A DNA stretch of 34,227 nt, from the IMG/VR virus record IMGVR_UViG_3300043446_000313, positions 1 to 34,227 of that record; one strand, 5' to 3'. Below are positions 1-8,801 of the stretch, piece by piece. Position 1 is the first letter of the stretch. The number at the start of each line of letters is the position of its first letter. The translations under genes and the position numbers were made by a program. This stretch comes from a virus. The notes under the pieces are model-generated. The model made no database searches. It saw nothing but the letters and a program-made list of their open reading frames with translations, and was not told where the DNA came from.

Positions 1-127
1 CCCCAGATGCAGCAGCAGATGCAGCCTCCGGTGAGCAGCTTTCAATGAACAAAATTAAGCACATGGCAAAGTCACCCGCTTGGCAGCGCAAAGAGGGTAA
101 GAACCCCGAAGGCGGGTTGAATGCAAA
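1..127. repeat. Terminal repeat, left copy (circular join)
   Basis: These 127 bases are identical to 34101-34227. They hold the last 48 bases of the portal gene, including its stop, and the first part of the small basic gene that starts at 45. Because coding frames continue smoothly across the join, the simplest reading is a circular assembly whose ends overlap by one assembly word. A true short direct terminal repeat cannot be excluded from sequence alone, but 127 is a common assembler k-mer length. Confidence 0.95.
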
Positions 128-326
128 AGGCAGGGCGTCGGCCAAGCGCGAGGGCATGAACCTCAAGCCGCCAGCCCCGCATCCGAAGAACGACAAGGAT
201 GCCGCCCGTCGCAAGTCATTTTGCGCCCGAATGTCTGGGATGAAGTCCAAGTTGACCAGCGCAGAAACGGCGCGTGATCCGGACAGCCGAATTAACAAAT
301 CGCTCCGCAAGTGGAATTGCCGTTGA
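45..326 (+). CDS. Small basic phage protein of unknown function
   Basis: 93 residues, rich in Lys and Arg, with no membrane segment. The segment MAKSPAWQRKEGKNPEGGLN (residues 7-26) and the run KSFCARMSGMKSKLTS followed by DPDSRINKSLRKWNC are typical of a small conserved family that I recall from many tailed phages; its function is not known to me. The ATG overlaps the portal stop (ATGA), so it is probably translationally coupled to portal. Met7 is an alternative start. Its place between portal and scaffold suggests a head-assembly or DNA-associated role, but that is inference. Confidence 0.8.
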   Translation: MNKIKHMAKSPAWQRKEGKNPEGGLNAKGRASAKREGMNLKPPAPHPKNDKDAARRKSFCARMSGMKSKLTSAETARDPDSRINKSLRKWNCR

Positions 327-361
327 CACGGAAAACCCCTGCGGAGACAATCATTTACACC

Positions 362-382
362 TACCCGTGGGTTCACGGGGTA
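362..382 (+). other. Small hairpin upstream of scaffold gene
   Basis: TACCCGTG pairs with CACGGGGTA around a GGTT loop, with one bulged G. There is no T-run after it, so it is not a classical terminator. It lies 17 bases before the scaffold ATG and could affect mRNA stability or scaffold translation. Short, imperfect and possibly fortuitous. Confidence 0.35.
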
Positions 383-398
383 AATTCTTGGGAAACCA

Positions 399-1361
399 AT
401 GACCGATGAAGTGAAAGAGCGAGTTGCTGCAAATGTAGTAACAAGCGAAAATTTAGCGGAGTTCACCGCCCGACGGATGGGTCTAGCGGAAGTTAAAGCG
501 GAAGCTGTGGCTGATGAGCCTGTAAAGGCAGAGTCAGAGCCGGAAGCCGCCGAAGAGCCGAGTGGAGTCGAAGGGAAAGGGAACGAGGCAGCAGAGGAAG
601 GCGAGCAGAAGGAACGCAAGCCTAATCAGAAGATCGAGCGACGGTTTTCAGAGATTACCAAGCAGCGCGAAGCCGCACGGGAAGAAGCCCGTAAGGAGCG
701 CGAAGCGAGGGAAGCACTGGAATCTAGGCTAAAGGAACTGGAAAGCAAGGTTGCACCGAAGGCGGCGAAAGCCGAGCCGGATGACCTGGGGCCAGAACCG
801 AAGCCCGAAGCGTTCAACGATATGTTCGAATACGCGAAAGCGTTGGCCGAATATACCGCTGACAAAAAGCTGATGGAACGGGACAAGGCAGAGTCCGACC
901 GTAAGGCGCAGGAAGCGCGAGCCGAGTTTGAAAAGAACTGGGCAAAGCGTGTGGATAGCGTCAGGAAGGAGATGCCGGATTTCGACGAGATGATCCAGTC
1001 AAGTGAGGTGTCCGTTTCGGACCCTGTGCGTGATGCGATCATGGAAAGTGATGTAGGGCCAAAAATCCTGTATCACCTTGCCGAAAACCCCGAATTTGCC
1101 GCTGAACTGGGCAAAAAGTCAGTCATTTCGGCTCTACGAGAGATCGGACGATTAGAGGCGCGGTTTGAAAAGCAGGCTGAAAAGCCCGTTTCCGAACCCG
1201 AAAGCAAGCCAGCCGCTGTGAAATCGACAAGAGCACCAGCGCCTATAACGCCAATTCGAGGGGCTATCTCGACTGCGGAAAACAACGTGGATTCCGATGG
1301 GAATTTTCACGGAACGTTTGCTCAGTGGAAGGCCGCGAGAATGGCGAAAAAGATACGCTGA
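399..1361 (+). CDS. Capsid scaffolding protein
   Basis: 320 residues lying directly before the coat gene, the usual place for a scaffold. It is very highly charged. Residues about 28-75 are acidic and Ala/Glu-rich. Residues about 75-120 form a strong predicted coiled coil rich in E, R and K. A second helical part follows (about 150-270), and the C-terminus is short and basic (WKAARMAKKIR). This pattern is the P22 gp8 type: helical body plus basic C-terminal coat-binding tail. It should fill the procapsid and leave at packaging. There is no clear protease gene nearby, so release rather than cleavage is likely. The identification rests on architecture and position, not on a conserved motif. Confidence 0.85.
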   Translation: MTDEVKERVAANVVTSENLAEFTARRMGLAEVKAEAVADEPVKAESEPEAAEEPSGVEGKGNEAAEEGEQKERKPNQKIERRFSEITKQREAAREEARKEREAREALESRLKELESKVAPKAAKAEPDDLGPEPKPEAFNDMFEYAKALAEYTADKKLMERDKAESDRKAQEARAEFEKNWAKRVDSVRKEMPDFDEMIQSSEVSVSDPVRDAIMESDVGPKILYHLAENPEFAAELGKKSVISALREIGRLEARFEKQAEKPVSEPESKPAAVKSTRAPAPITPIRGAISTAENNVDSDGNFHGTFAQWKAARMAKKIR

Positions 1362-1391
1362 TAGTTTTTAACCTTTTTTCTAGGAACCAAA

Positions 1392-2633
1392 ATGGCTAAT
1401 AATCTGTTGACCATCTCGAAGATCACCAACGAAGCGTTGATGGTCCTCGAAAACGAACTTACCTTCACCAACGAAGTTACCCGCGAATATGACGATCAGT
1501 TCGCTGTCACCGGTGCAAAGATCGGTAACACGCTGAACGTCCGTCGCCCCGGTCGCTTCATCGGCACCACCGGTCCTGCGCTGAACGTTGAAGATTTCAA
1601 CGAAACCAGCGTCCCGGTGACGCTCTCAACCCAGTTCCATGTGGACACCCAGTTCACGACGCAGGACTTGGCTCTCTCGCTCGACGCCTTCAGTGATCGC
1701 ATTCTGAAGCCTGCCGTTGCTGCAATCGCCAACAAGATCGATTTCGACGGTCTGACCATGGCGAAGAACAACACGGCGAACATCGTCGGCACCGCTGGCG
1801 TCCCGCCGACTGGCCTGATCACCTACCTGACCGCTGGTGCATACCTGGACGCCGAAGGCGCTCCGCGTGATGGCCGTCGTTCATGCGTGATTGAGCCGTT
1901 CACCAGCGCGACGATCGTGGACAGCCTCAAGGGTCTGTTCGTTCCTGCCGAGGTCATTGGCGCACAGTACCGCAAGGGTCTGATGGGCCGTGACTCCGCT
2001 GGCATGAACTGGTACATGGACCAGAACGTTGTCAACCAGACCTTCGGTTCGTACAGCGGCAAGACCCTGACGGTCGACACGACCTCCGCGTCGTTCGGCA
2101 TTGCCACGGGTTGGGCGCAGACCTCGACTGTGACTCTGACGGCTTCTTCGAGCCTGACGGTCCAGCAGGGCGACGTTATCCAGATCGCAGGCGTTTATGC
2201 GGTTAACCCGCAGAACCGCAGCGCGTACGGTAGCGGCAAGCTGCGTAACTTCGTTGTTACGTCCACCACGACGGTTGGCACGGGCGGCACGAGCGTGACG
2301 GTTTCCCCGGCGATCATCACCGGCGGTCAGTTCCAGAACGTGACCGTGACCAGCACCAGCGCCACCGCTGCTGTGACTCCGTTCAACAACACTGGTACGG
2401 TTTCCCCGCAGAACATCATCATGCACCGCAATGCGTTCACGCTGGCGACTGCTGATCTTGAGATGCCGGACGGTGTGCACTTTGCTGGTCGCGCTTCTGA
2501 CAAGGACCTGGGTCTGTCGATCCGTGTCGTTCGTCAGTACACGATCAACAACGACAGCATCCCGACCCGTCTGGATGTTCTGTACGGTTGGGCGCCGCTG
2601 TATCCTGAACTGGCCTGCCGCGTTGCAGCCTAA
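1392..2633 (+). CDS. Major capsid (coat) protein, P22 gp5-like
   Basis: 413 residues, close to P22 coat (430). The N-terminus (MANNLLTISKITNEALMVLE) and the segment around TFTNEVTREYDDQFAVTGAK are characteristic of the P22 coat family in the HK97-fold superfamily. Residues about 215-325 are Thr/Val/Ser-rich beta sequence and correspond in place to the inserted I-domain. The C-terminal part (IRVVRQYTINNDSIPTRLDV) is also family-like. An AGGAA ribosome site lies a few bases upstream. Codon use is strongly biased to C- and G-ending codons, as expected for the most abundant protein. No pro-peptide is obvious. Confidence 0.93.
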   Translation: MANNLLTISKITNEALMVLENELTFTNEVTREYDDQFAVTGAKIGNTLNVRRPGRFIGTTGPALNVEDFNETSVPVTLSTQFHVDTQFTTQDLALSLDAFSDRILKPAVAAIANKIDFDGLTMAKNNTANIVGTAGVPPTGLITYLTAGAYLDAEGAPRDGRRSCVIEPFTSATIVDSLKGLFVPAEVIGAQYRKGLMGRDSAGMNWYMDQNVVNQTFGSYSGKTLTVDTTSASFGIATGWAQTSTVTLTASSSLTVQQGDVIQIAGVYAVNPQNRSAYGSGKLRNFVVTSTTTVGTGGTSVTVSPAIITGGQFQNVTVTSTSATAAVTPFNNTGTVSPQNIIMHRNAFTLATADLEMPDGVHFAGRASDKDLGLSIRVVRQYTINNDSIPTRLDVLYGWAPLYPELACRVAA

Positions 2634-2660
2634 TCACCACTAACTAGAGGAAATACAGCA

Positions 2661-3086
2661 ATGTCTAACCCAGGACCGGCTTCAACCACCACCAACCACC
2701 CGTCGAATCTGGCGACCAATCAGGCTTTGCGCCTGCTGGCGTCGGCACAGGCCGTCAACCTCAACCAGGTTGGCGACACTGCCGCCACTGTGGTCAGTGA
2801 TTCGGGCAACTACAGCGTTCAGTCCATCATCGTGGCGAACGCTTCGGTTAACCTGACCACTGCACAGCTGGCTGTGTACACGGGTCCGGGTGCTAGTGGC
2901 ACGGGCATCAAGACTGCTGCGGCTCTCACGGGCAACAGCACTTCGGCAAAGGTCAACATCCTGACCCCGACCAGCACGGATGCTGTCAGCGGAACCCCGC
3001 TGTACATCCGTTGCACGACGGCGCAGGGCGCAGCCGCAACCGCAGATGTTTTCATCTACGGTTACGACCTGACCTTCCTGTCGTAA
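2661..3086 (+). CDS. Small virion-associated protein, possible head decoration
   Basis: 141 residues, Thr/Ser/Ala-rich, mostly predicted beta, with no signal peptide or membrane segment. It has a good ribosome site (AGAGGAAA) 7 bases upstream. It shares the high-expression codon use of the coat gene and is the last gene before the terminator at 3107-3138. I do not recognise the family. Position right behind coat and composition suggest a head decoration or head-surface protein; this is inference. Confidence 0.7.
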   Translation: MSNPGPASTTTNHPSNLATNQALRLLASAQAVNLNQVGDTAATVVSDSGNYSVQSIIVANASVNLTTAQLAVYTGPGASGTGIKTAAALTGNSTSAKVNILTPTSTDAVSGTPLYIRCTTAQGAAATADVFIYGYDLTFLS

Positions 3087-3106
3087 GACTGATGGTGTAG
3101 CAAAGG

Positions 3107-3138
3107 AAGCCACCCTCATTCGTGGGGGTGGCTTTTTT
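3107..3138 (+). terminator. Rho-independent terminator after the head genes
   Basis: AAGCCACCC (3107-3115) pairs perfectly with GGGTGGCTT (3126-3134) around a 10-base loop, and the last bases run into six T residues (3133-3138). It ends the scaffold-coat transcript before the fibre block. Confidence 0.9.
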
Positions 3139-3145
3139 GCTTTGA

Positions 3146-3154
3146 TGCTATAAT
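3146..3154 (+). promoter_or_regulatory. Extended -10 promoter for the tail-fibre block
   Basis: TGCTATAAT is a perfect extended -10 element (TGn plus TATAAT), placed just after the terminator. No TTGACA-like -35 is found at 16-18 bases, which extended -10 promoters can do without. The predicted start, near 3161, leaves a leader of about 20 bases with the ribosome site AGGAAAGGA (3166-3174) before the ATG at 3181. Confidence 0.7.
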
Positions 3155-3180
3155 TTTTTTATCACAGGAAAGGAACCATC

Positions 3181-3522
3181 ATGGTCAATCTTTCAGCCAT
3201 TAGAATCAGCGGTCCGACGTATATGCTGACGCTTTCCACCAGTGCATCAAGCGCACTGCTGGTCACGCCGACCACTAACGATCAGACCAACTATGTCACC
3301 CTGCTAAACACCGGCACTGATCCGTGCGCGATCACGATGGCACCGGATTCGGCCAATCTGGTCACGCCGTCGATTGCCACGACTGGCAACAGCGGATCGT
3401 TTGTTCTGCCTGGCGCGATGAACTTCCCGCTGGTGATTGCGGCTCCCAAAGGTCCGTTCTACATCAAGGGAATCAGCGGCGGTTCTAGCACTCTGTACAT
3501 TACACCGACGCAAGCCGACTAA
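3181..3522 (+). CDS. Small beta-rich structural protein, unknown
   Basis: 113 residues, Thr/Ser/Pro-rich, alternating short hydrophobic strands and no helix-rich part. It is the first gene of the fibre transcript, behind the extended -10 promoter and a strong ribosome site. I do not recognise the family. Its place before the long fibre gene suggests a minor virion or fibre-attachment protein. Confidence 0.65.
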   Translation: MVNLSAIRISGPTYMLTLSTSASSALLVTPTTNDQTNYVTLLNTGTDPCAITMAPDSANLVTPSIATTGNSGSFVLPGAMNFPLVIAAPKGPFYIKGISGGSSTLYITPTQAD

Positions 3523-3534
3523 AACGAGGGAGCC

Positions 3535-6387
3535 ATGTCGAACAGCACGGCTGTAACCTCGACAGTCAACATTGTGCCGGTACAGGGCTTGTTTAAGCCC
3601 GAGCCGACCTTTGATCTGATTACGTTCATTGGCCCTGCTGGAACCCCGTTTCTCCCGCCGACCAGCCCGTTTTTGGACGGGGTGACGATCACTAATAGCA
3701 CGATTAATTCGACAACTATTGGCGCATCAAGCCCCTCGACGGGCAATTTCACCAATATCACGACCGTAACGGGCCAGATCACCACGACCCCGACCGGCGA
3801 CACCGACATTGCTAACAAGGCATACGTCGATTCCGTCGCGCAGGGGTTGGATATTAAAGCCAGTTGCGTCTATACCACGACCGGCAATGTCACGCTATCG
3901 GGCTTGGGAACGCAGGTCGGTGGTGATTGGGCTGTTTCGCTGACTGCTGGTGATCGAATTCTGGTCAAGAACCAGACCTCAAGCCAGTACAACGGCATCT
4001 ACGTCGCATCGGCCTCGACTTGGACACGATCTTCAGATATGTCGAGTTGGTCGCAGGTTCCGTCGGCATTCACGTTCATCGAAGATGGCACGACCCTTGC
4101 CGATACGGGTTGGGTCTGCACTGCGAATCAGGGCGGGACGATCAACGTCACCGCGATGCCTTGGACGCAGTTTTCTGGCGCTGGCAGCTATACGGCTGGC
4201 AATGGCTTACAGCTAATTGCCAACCAGTTTTCGGTGCTGGCGAACGGCACGACGATCAATGTGTCATCGTCGGGCATCAAGATTTCGGACACTTATCCGG
4301 GCCAAACATCGATTACGACGCTTGGAACGATCACATCCGGCACTTGGAACGGGGCCACGATTGGCGCGGCATACGGCGGAACGGGGCTGACCAGCTACAC
4401 GGTTGGCGACCTGATCTATGCCTCTGGCACGACCACGTTGAGCAAATTGGCCGACGTTGCGACCGGCAATGCGCTGATTTCGGGTGGTGTAGGCGCGGCT
4501 CCGTCATGGGGCAAGATCGCACTTACGACCCATGTATCGGGCGTTTTGCCGATTGCCAACGGCGGCACAAATGGCAGCGCGACACCGACGGCGGGTGCTG
4601 TGGCTGTCGGGAACGGCACGGCCTATGCGTTCACCGCAGTCGGCACGGCGGGTCAGTATCTCCAATCCACGGGATCGGGAACGCCTGCCTGGACAACGAT
4701 TGCTAACAGCGGCGTCGGATCGACGGGCTATTACGGCGCGTTTTACGATCTGGACGGCGATCAGACGGCAGCTAATACGACCACTGCATACGTCATTCGC
4801 GTCAATACGACGGGCGAAGCTAATGGCATTTCGCTTGTCACCAACGGCAGCTATTTGTCCCGCATTACCGTTGCGAATGCCGGAACTTATACGTTCATCC
4901 CGTCGATTCAGTTCGTCAATTCCGATACCCAGATTCATGACGTAGAGGTCTGGTTCAGAAAGAACGGCACGGACGTTTCAAACAGCAACAGTCAATTCAG
5001 CGTCCCGAACAAGCACGGCGGCATCAACGGAAACCTGATCGCCAACGTCCCGTTCACAATCACGCTGGCGGCTGGCGATTACATCGAATTGGTGTTTGCA
5101 GTCACCGATACGACTGTCTACATCCACACTTACCCAGGCGGAACGACCCCGACAACTCCGGGCATCCCTGGCGTTATCCTTTCCGTTACCAGTCAGCCGC
5201 AAATCGGCATTGGCTATTACGGTTTGACCTCGACCAGCACGGTCACGCCGGGAACGGGTACAAAGTCCTTCGTCACGAACCAGCCTTCGACTAGCGTTGC
5301 GTTCACGGTCGGGACCGAAGTCAGGATCGCGTATTCGACCACGCCGACCGAATTCATGCAGGGCGTGATTACGTCCTTTAGCGGTACAAACATGGACGTT
5401 TCGGTCGATGCCTTTAGCGGCTCGACCCCGCGTTCGTCATGGACGATCTCCGTAGCAGGCAGCAGCGGCGTTACGTCCTTCAGCGGCGGTAGCACGGGCC
5501 TGACCCCTAGTTCAGCCACCTACGGCGCTGTGACGCTGGCAGGCACCCTTGCGTCGGGATATGGCGGTACGGGCTTTGCCAGCTACACGACGGGCGACAC
5601 GCTCTATGCGAACGGCTCCGGCCTGCTGGCAAAGTTGGGTATCGGGGCCAGCACGACGATTATGACCTCCAGCGGATCAGCCCCGCAGTGGTCTACGGCG
5701 TCGAGCGTATCGGTCGGGACCGCGACCAATCTGGCAGGCGGCGCGGCTGCATCCATACCCTATCAATCGGGGACAGGCACGACGGCGTTCCTGTCCTCCA
5801 GCGCAGGGGATTCGGGCAAGGTTCTCCAGAGCAACGGGACCAGCGCCCCGTCCTGGGTGACGCCGACCGCCTATGCGACGGTCACGGATGACACCACGAC
5901 CGCCGCCGCCCGATACATCCTGTTTGCTAACCAGACCACGGGAAACCTCGCTACCGAGTACGTTTCCTCGACCAAACTTCAGTACAACCCATCGACCGGA
6001 ACGCTGTCATCGACCGTATTCAGCGGATCGGGCGCGAGTCTGACCAACCTGCCTGCCGGTCAGCTATCCGGCACGATCCCGTCAACGGTCTTGGGTAACT
6101 CCAGCCTGTACATCGGCACGACCTCAATCGCGCTGAACAGGGGATCGGGCAGTCAGACCCTTACGGGAACCAGCATCGACGGGAATGCGGGTACGGCGAC
6201 CACGGCTTCGAGCGCGACCAACGTGGCTATCACGGACGATACGACCACGAATGCGTCGATGTACATTTCATGGGTGACGAGCAACACGGGCAATTTGCCC
6301 AACTATGTATCGTCCACTAAACTCAAGTTCAACCCGTCCACCGGCGTTTTAACTGCTACCGGCGGCACGGGTGGGGGCAATTTCTGA
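3535..6387 (+). CDS. Large tail fibre protein with internal repeats
   Basis: 950 residues, rich in Gly, Thr and Ser, low in charge: a typical trimeric beta-fibre composition. Near residue 51 lies a TINSTTIGASSPSTG module shared with two other proteins in this genome. The unit starting GGTG plus SYT.GD occurs at about 281 and 677. A longer unit beginning TDDTTT and ending SSTKLxxNPSTG occurs near 784 and 900. Residues about 400-550 (from YYGAFYDLDGDQT) look like a folded C1q/TNF-like beta domain and may be a receptor-binding part. The C-terminus is GGTGGGNF. No catalytic motif or S74 domain is seen. The next gene overlaps its stop by one base. Confidence 0.85.
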   Translation: MSNSTAVTSTVNIVPVQGLFKPEPTFDLITFIGPAGTPFLPPTSPFLDGVTITNSTINSTTIGASSPSTGNFTNITTVTGQITTTPTGDTDIANKAYVDSVAQGLDIKASCVYTTTGNVTLSGLGTQVGGDWAVSLTAGDRILVKNQTSSQYNGIYVASASTWTRSSDMSSWSQVPSAFTFIEDGTTLADTGWVCTANQGGTINVTAMPWTQFSGAGSYTAGNGLQLIANQFSVLANGTTINVSSSGIKISDTYPGQTSITTLGTITSGTWNGATIGAAYGGTGLTSYTVGDLIYASGTTTLSKLADVATGNALISGGVGAAPSWGKIALTTHVSGVLPIANGGTNGSATPTAGAVAVGNGTAYAFTAVGTAGQYLQSTGSGTPAWTTIANSGVGSTGYYGAFYDLDGDQTAANTTTAYVIRVNTTGEANGISLVTNGSYLSRITVANAGTYTFIPSIQFVNSDTQIHDVEVWFRKNGTDVSNSNSQFSVPNKHGGINGNLIANVPFTITLAAGDYIELVFAVTDTTVYIHTYPGGTTPTTPGIPGVILSVTSQPQIGIGYYGLTSTSTVTPGTGTKSFVTNQPSTSVAFTVGTEVRIAYSTTPTEFMQGVITSFSGTNMDVSVDAFSGSTPRSSWTISVAGSSGVTSFSGGSTGLTPSSATYGAVTLAGTLASGYGGTGFASYTTGDTLYANGSGLLAKLGIGASTTIMTSSGSAPQWSTASSVSVGTATNLAGGAAASIPYQSGTGTTAFLSSSAGDSGKVLQSNGTSAPSWVTPTAYATVTDDTTTAAARYILFANQTTGNLATEYVSSTKLQYNPSTGTLSSTVFSGSGASLTNLPAGQLSGTIPSTVLGNSSLYIGTTSIALNRGSGSQTLTGTSIDGNAGTATTASSATNVAITDDTTTNASMYISWVTSNTGNLPNYVSSTKLKFNPSTGVLTATGGTGGGNF

Positions 6388-6704
6388 TGGAAGCGAACTG
6401 GAAAATCCTGTCAATCAAAGCCCCTGACGGGCAGCTAATCACCCAAGCGCGGTACTTTGTGCAGGCGACCGAAGGCGATCAAATTGTCGAGTCTGAAGGC
6501 AATTGGACGTTCCTAGAGCCGACTTTGACGGTCCCCTTTGCAGACGTAACCGAGCAGATGATCGTCGATTGGATCAAGGCACAGACAATGCGGGACGGGG
6601 CCAATATGGTCGAAAGCCGTTTGGCCGAGCAGATCGCAGCTTTGAAAGCGGATCGGGAAACCCCGCTGCCCTGGTTGCCCCAGGTATTCACGCCGGAAAT
6701 CTAA
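6387..6704 (+). CDS. Small protein next to the fibre, possible fibre assembly factor
   Basis: 105 residues, soluble, mixed alpha/beta. The start overlaps the fibre stop (TGATGG), so it is coupled to the fibre. It has the pattern W-K-I-L near the N-terminus, a central G-NWTFLEP, and a helical half (DVTEQMIVDWIKAQT, then AEQIAALKADRE). Proteins of this length and pattern often follow phage fibre genes. A fibre chaperone or tail-associated role is inference; I cannot name the reaction. Confidence 0.6.
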   Translation: MEANWKILSIKAPDGQLITQARYFVQATEGDQIVESEGNWTFLEPTLTVPFADVTEQMIVDWIKAQTMRDGANMVESRLAEQIAALKADRETPLPWLPQVFTPEI

Positions 6705-6707
6705 AAC

Positions 6708-7205
6708 ATGGCGCAAACTGGCTATACACCCATCCTGATTTACGGCAGCAGCACTGCCGGAAACACCCCGTCTGCGAGTAACCTGACCAACAGCACGTTG
6801 GGGTCAGAACTGGCGATCAACGTCGCTGACGGCAAGCTGTTCTACAAGGACAGCAGCGGAAGCGTACAAGTCATCGGGGTTAAGCAGGGTGCTCCCGTAA
6901 CGGTTACGGCTGATTACACGGTTGATGCTGGCGTTTCGTGGCTAATTAACAACAAGTCAGGGTCTACGATGACCGTGACGCTGCCCACGGCCAGCACGAA
7001 TACGGGTCGATATATCACAATTCAAAACTATCAGGCACAAAATGTTGTGTCAGCATCTTCAAACGTGGTTCCGCAGGGCGGCGGCTCTGCTGGAACAGCT
7101 ATTCTTACGAACATTTCTGGAAATTGGGCAACGCTGGTTTCGGACGGTACAAATTGGGTCATCATGTCTGCGGCTGCGTTCAATAATCTGTTGTTGGAGT
7201 CATAA
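6708..7205 (+). CDS. Tail fibre-like structural protein
   Basis: 165 residues, beta-rich, Thr/Ser/Asn-rich. The N-terminus (TGYTPILIYGSSTAGNTPSA, then ELAINVADGKLFYKDSSG) is a pattern I recognise from fibre-type proteins of environmental phages, where it tends to occur at the head of longer fibres. Here it is a separate short gene, so it may be an adaptor in a branched fibre complex. No catalytic residues are evident. Confidence 0.65.
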   Translation: MAQTGYTPILIYGSSTAGNTPSASNLTNSTLGSELAINVADGKLFYKDSSGSVQVIGVKQGAPVTVTADYTVDAGVSWLINNKSGSTMTVTLPTASTNTGRYITIQNYQAQNVVSASSNVVPQGGGSAGTAILTNISGNWATLVSDGTNWVIMSAAAFNNLLLES

Positions 7206-7206
7206 A

Positions 7207-7713
7207 ATGCCAGTGGTCACACTTTCAATCTTTGGCGGCGTTGGAGCGCAGTTTTTCAGCAATGACGGCGTACCGCTGGCTGGAGGTTTGATCTATAGCT
7301 ACCTTGCCGGAACCACGACTCCAGCCACGACTTACACAACGTCAAGTGGGACGATTGCCCACTCAAACCCGATTGTCCTGGATGCGGGAGGTCGAGTTCC
7401 GAGCAGCGGCGAAATTTGGCTGGACTACTCCAACAAATATAAGTTTGTTCTCAAAAACTCTAGCGGCGTTCTGATTGCGACCTATGACAACGTGGGCGGC
7501 AGCTTTAACGCCTCACCAATCCTCGCTAACTTTACAGGAACAGGCTCTCAAACAGTATTTAACCTGGCATCGTCACCGACTAGCGAAGATACGACCAATA
7601 TCTACATCAACGGCGTGTACCAGCAAAAGAACACATATTCGGTGGCTGCAAACGTCATTACGTTCTCTGAAGCCCCGCCATACACTGCCACCATTGAAGT
7701 CAACTACGTCTAA
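7207..7713 (+). CDS. Tailspike head-binding-like adaptor protein
   Basis: 168 residues. Residues about 10-75 (FFSNDGVPLAGGLIYSYLAG, then TTTPATTYT, PIVLDAGGRVP and EIWL) match the pattern of the particle-binding N-terminal domain of P22-type tailspikes. Residues about 105-168 form a second beta unit with FTGTGSQTVFNL and NIYINGVYQQKNTYSV, common in phage fibre proteins. No beta-helix or enzyme domain follows, so this seems to be the virion-docking half of a split receptor-binding system whose spike half is at 8839-10479. The start at 7207 is chosen because the frame upstream overlaps the previous gene by more than 150 bases. Confidence 0.7.
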   Translation: MPVVTLSIFGGVGAQFFSNDGVPLAGGLIYSYLAGTTTPATTYTTSSGTIAHSNPIVLDAGGRVPSSGEIWLDYSNKYKFVLKNSSGVLIATYDNVGGSFNASPILANFTGTGSQTVFNLASSPTSEDTTNIYINGVYQQKNTYSVAANVITFSEAPPYTATIEVNYV

Positions 7714-7724
7714 AGAAATTACAC

Positions 7725-8801
7725 ATGGCTAACGCAAAAATTTCAAGCTTACCGGATGCTACAACCCCGTTAGCGGGTACAGAAGTTTTGCCGATTGTAC
7801 AATCCAGTACCACTAAAAAAGTTTCTGTAGATAATTTGACTACTGGTAAAGATGTATCAGTAAAAACAACGAATGCTACTGGCTATTCAAATATTTCATA
7901 TGTCGGCGGTAATGGCGTGTCTGTTACTTCCGCTAACTCTGGCGTAGTAGAACAAAACACCAGTTCTTTTTCGTATCCGGGAACAGGTACTGTTAACACA
8001 TTGTATGGAAATTTGTCGGCTCCCCAAGGCGATCACACTGCATCTTCGGGAACTTCTGCACTTAACATTTATGGATATGGTTCATTTCCCTCTCTAATAT
8101 CATCGGCTTCAACATCTGCATTTTCTCTTATCGGTTTTAACAGTACTGTTCAAAGAACTTATGCAGCAGATTCATGTTCATCGACTAGCACCAACTTACG
8201 CGGAATTTCTCTCGCATACGGCCATGCCGCAACAATTCCAAGTACTGCAAATACCAATAATGTTTTAGGAATTGCACTCACTGGTGCTATTTCATCTGGA
8301 AATGTCGGCAATAGATTTTCGGGATTTGAAGCTACTCAATCGGCAAACCCCACTACTGGCACAGTGTCAATAGGTACATTGGCGGGTCTTTACTTAAATA
8401 CTAACTCTATTGGTACTGGCGCAGGATCAACAACGGTTACAAATTACTACGGCATTCGACATACCGGGTTTACAAACGGTGCAAATGGAACGGTAACAAA
8501 TGCTTATGAGTTGAATTTAGGCGGGATAACTAATTCCGGCTCAATTACAAATAAATATGCAATTTATCAAGCAGATAGTAGTTCAACAAATTATTTGGCA
8601 AGTAAACTGCTAATAGGAACAACTACTGCTGGCGCGTCTAAACTTGTAGTAAACGACGATAGTATTCAAGTTAATACAGCAAAAACTCCAGCAAGTGCAA
8701 GTGCAACAGGAACGGCAGGACAAATTGCTTGGGACTCAAGCTACATATATGTGTGCGTTGCAACAAACACTTGGAAGCGTGTTGCTATAGCAACGTGGTA
8801 A
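7725..8801 (+). CDS. Tail fibre protein, A+T-rich
   Basis: 358 residues of Thr/Ser/Asn/Gly-rich beta sequence. The N-terminus (AKISSLPDATTPLAGTEVLP, then VQSSTTKKVSVDNLT) is a widespread fibre attachment motif. The middle consists of repeated short strands with TNYYGI- and TNAYEL-like rows, seen in fibres that carry C-terminal spikes. The C-terminus (GTAGQIAWDSSYIYVCVATN, then TWKRVAIATW) is a known end motif of such fibres. Codons end in A or T far more often than in the fibre at 3535, so the gene probably came from a different source. Confidence 0.75.
   Translation: MANAKISSLPDATTPLAGTEVLPIVQSSTTKKVSVDNLTTGKDVSVKTTNATGYSNISYVGGNGVSVTSANSGVVEQNTSSFSYPGTGTVNTLYGNLSAPQGDHTASSGTSALNIYGYGSFPSLISSASTSAFSLIGFNSTVQRTYAADSCSSTSTNLRGISLAYGHAATIPSTANTNNVLGIALTGAISSGNVGNRFSGFEATQSANPTTGTVSIGTLAGLYLNTNSIGTGAGSTTVTNYYGIRHTGFTNGANGTVTNAYELNLGGITNSGSITNKYAIYQADSSSTNYLASKLLIGTTTAGASKLVVNDDSIQVNTAKTPASASATGTAGQIAWDSSYIYVCVATNTWKRVAIATW

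Noticed and set aside
1-127. True direct terminal repeat of a T7-like genome
   Set aside because: Length equals a usual assembly word and the join lies inside coding sequence; no T7-type RNA polymerase gene or promoters were seen.
1881-2480. 199-residue open frame antisense to the coat gene
   Set aside because: It mirrors the strongly biased codons of the coat gene, has Arg/His-rich low-complexity sequence and no ribosome site.
4020-4706. 228-residue frame inside the large fibre gene
   Set aside because: Trp/Arg/His-rich shadow of a Gly/Thr-rich repetitive gene; no start site.
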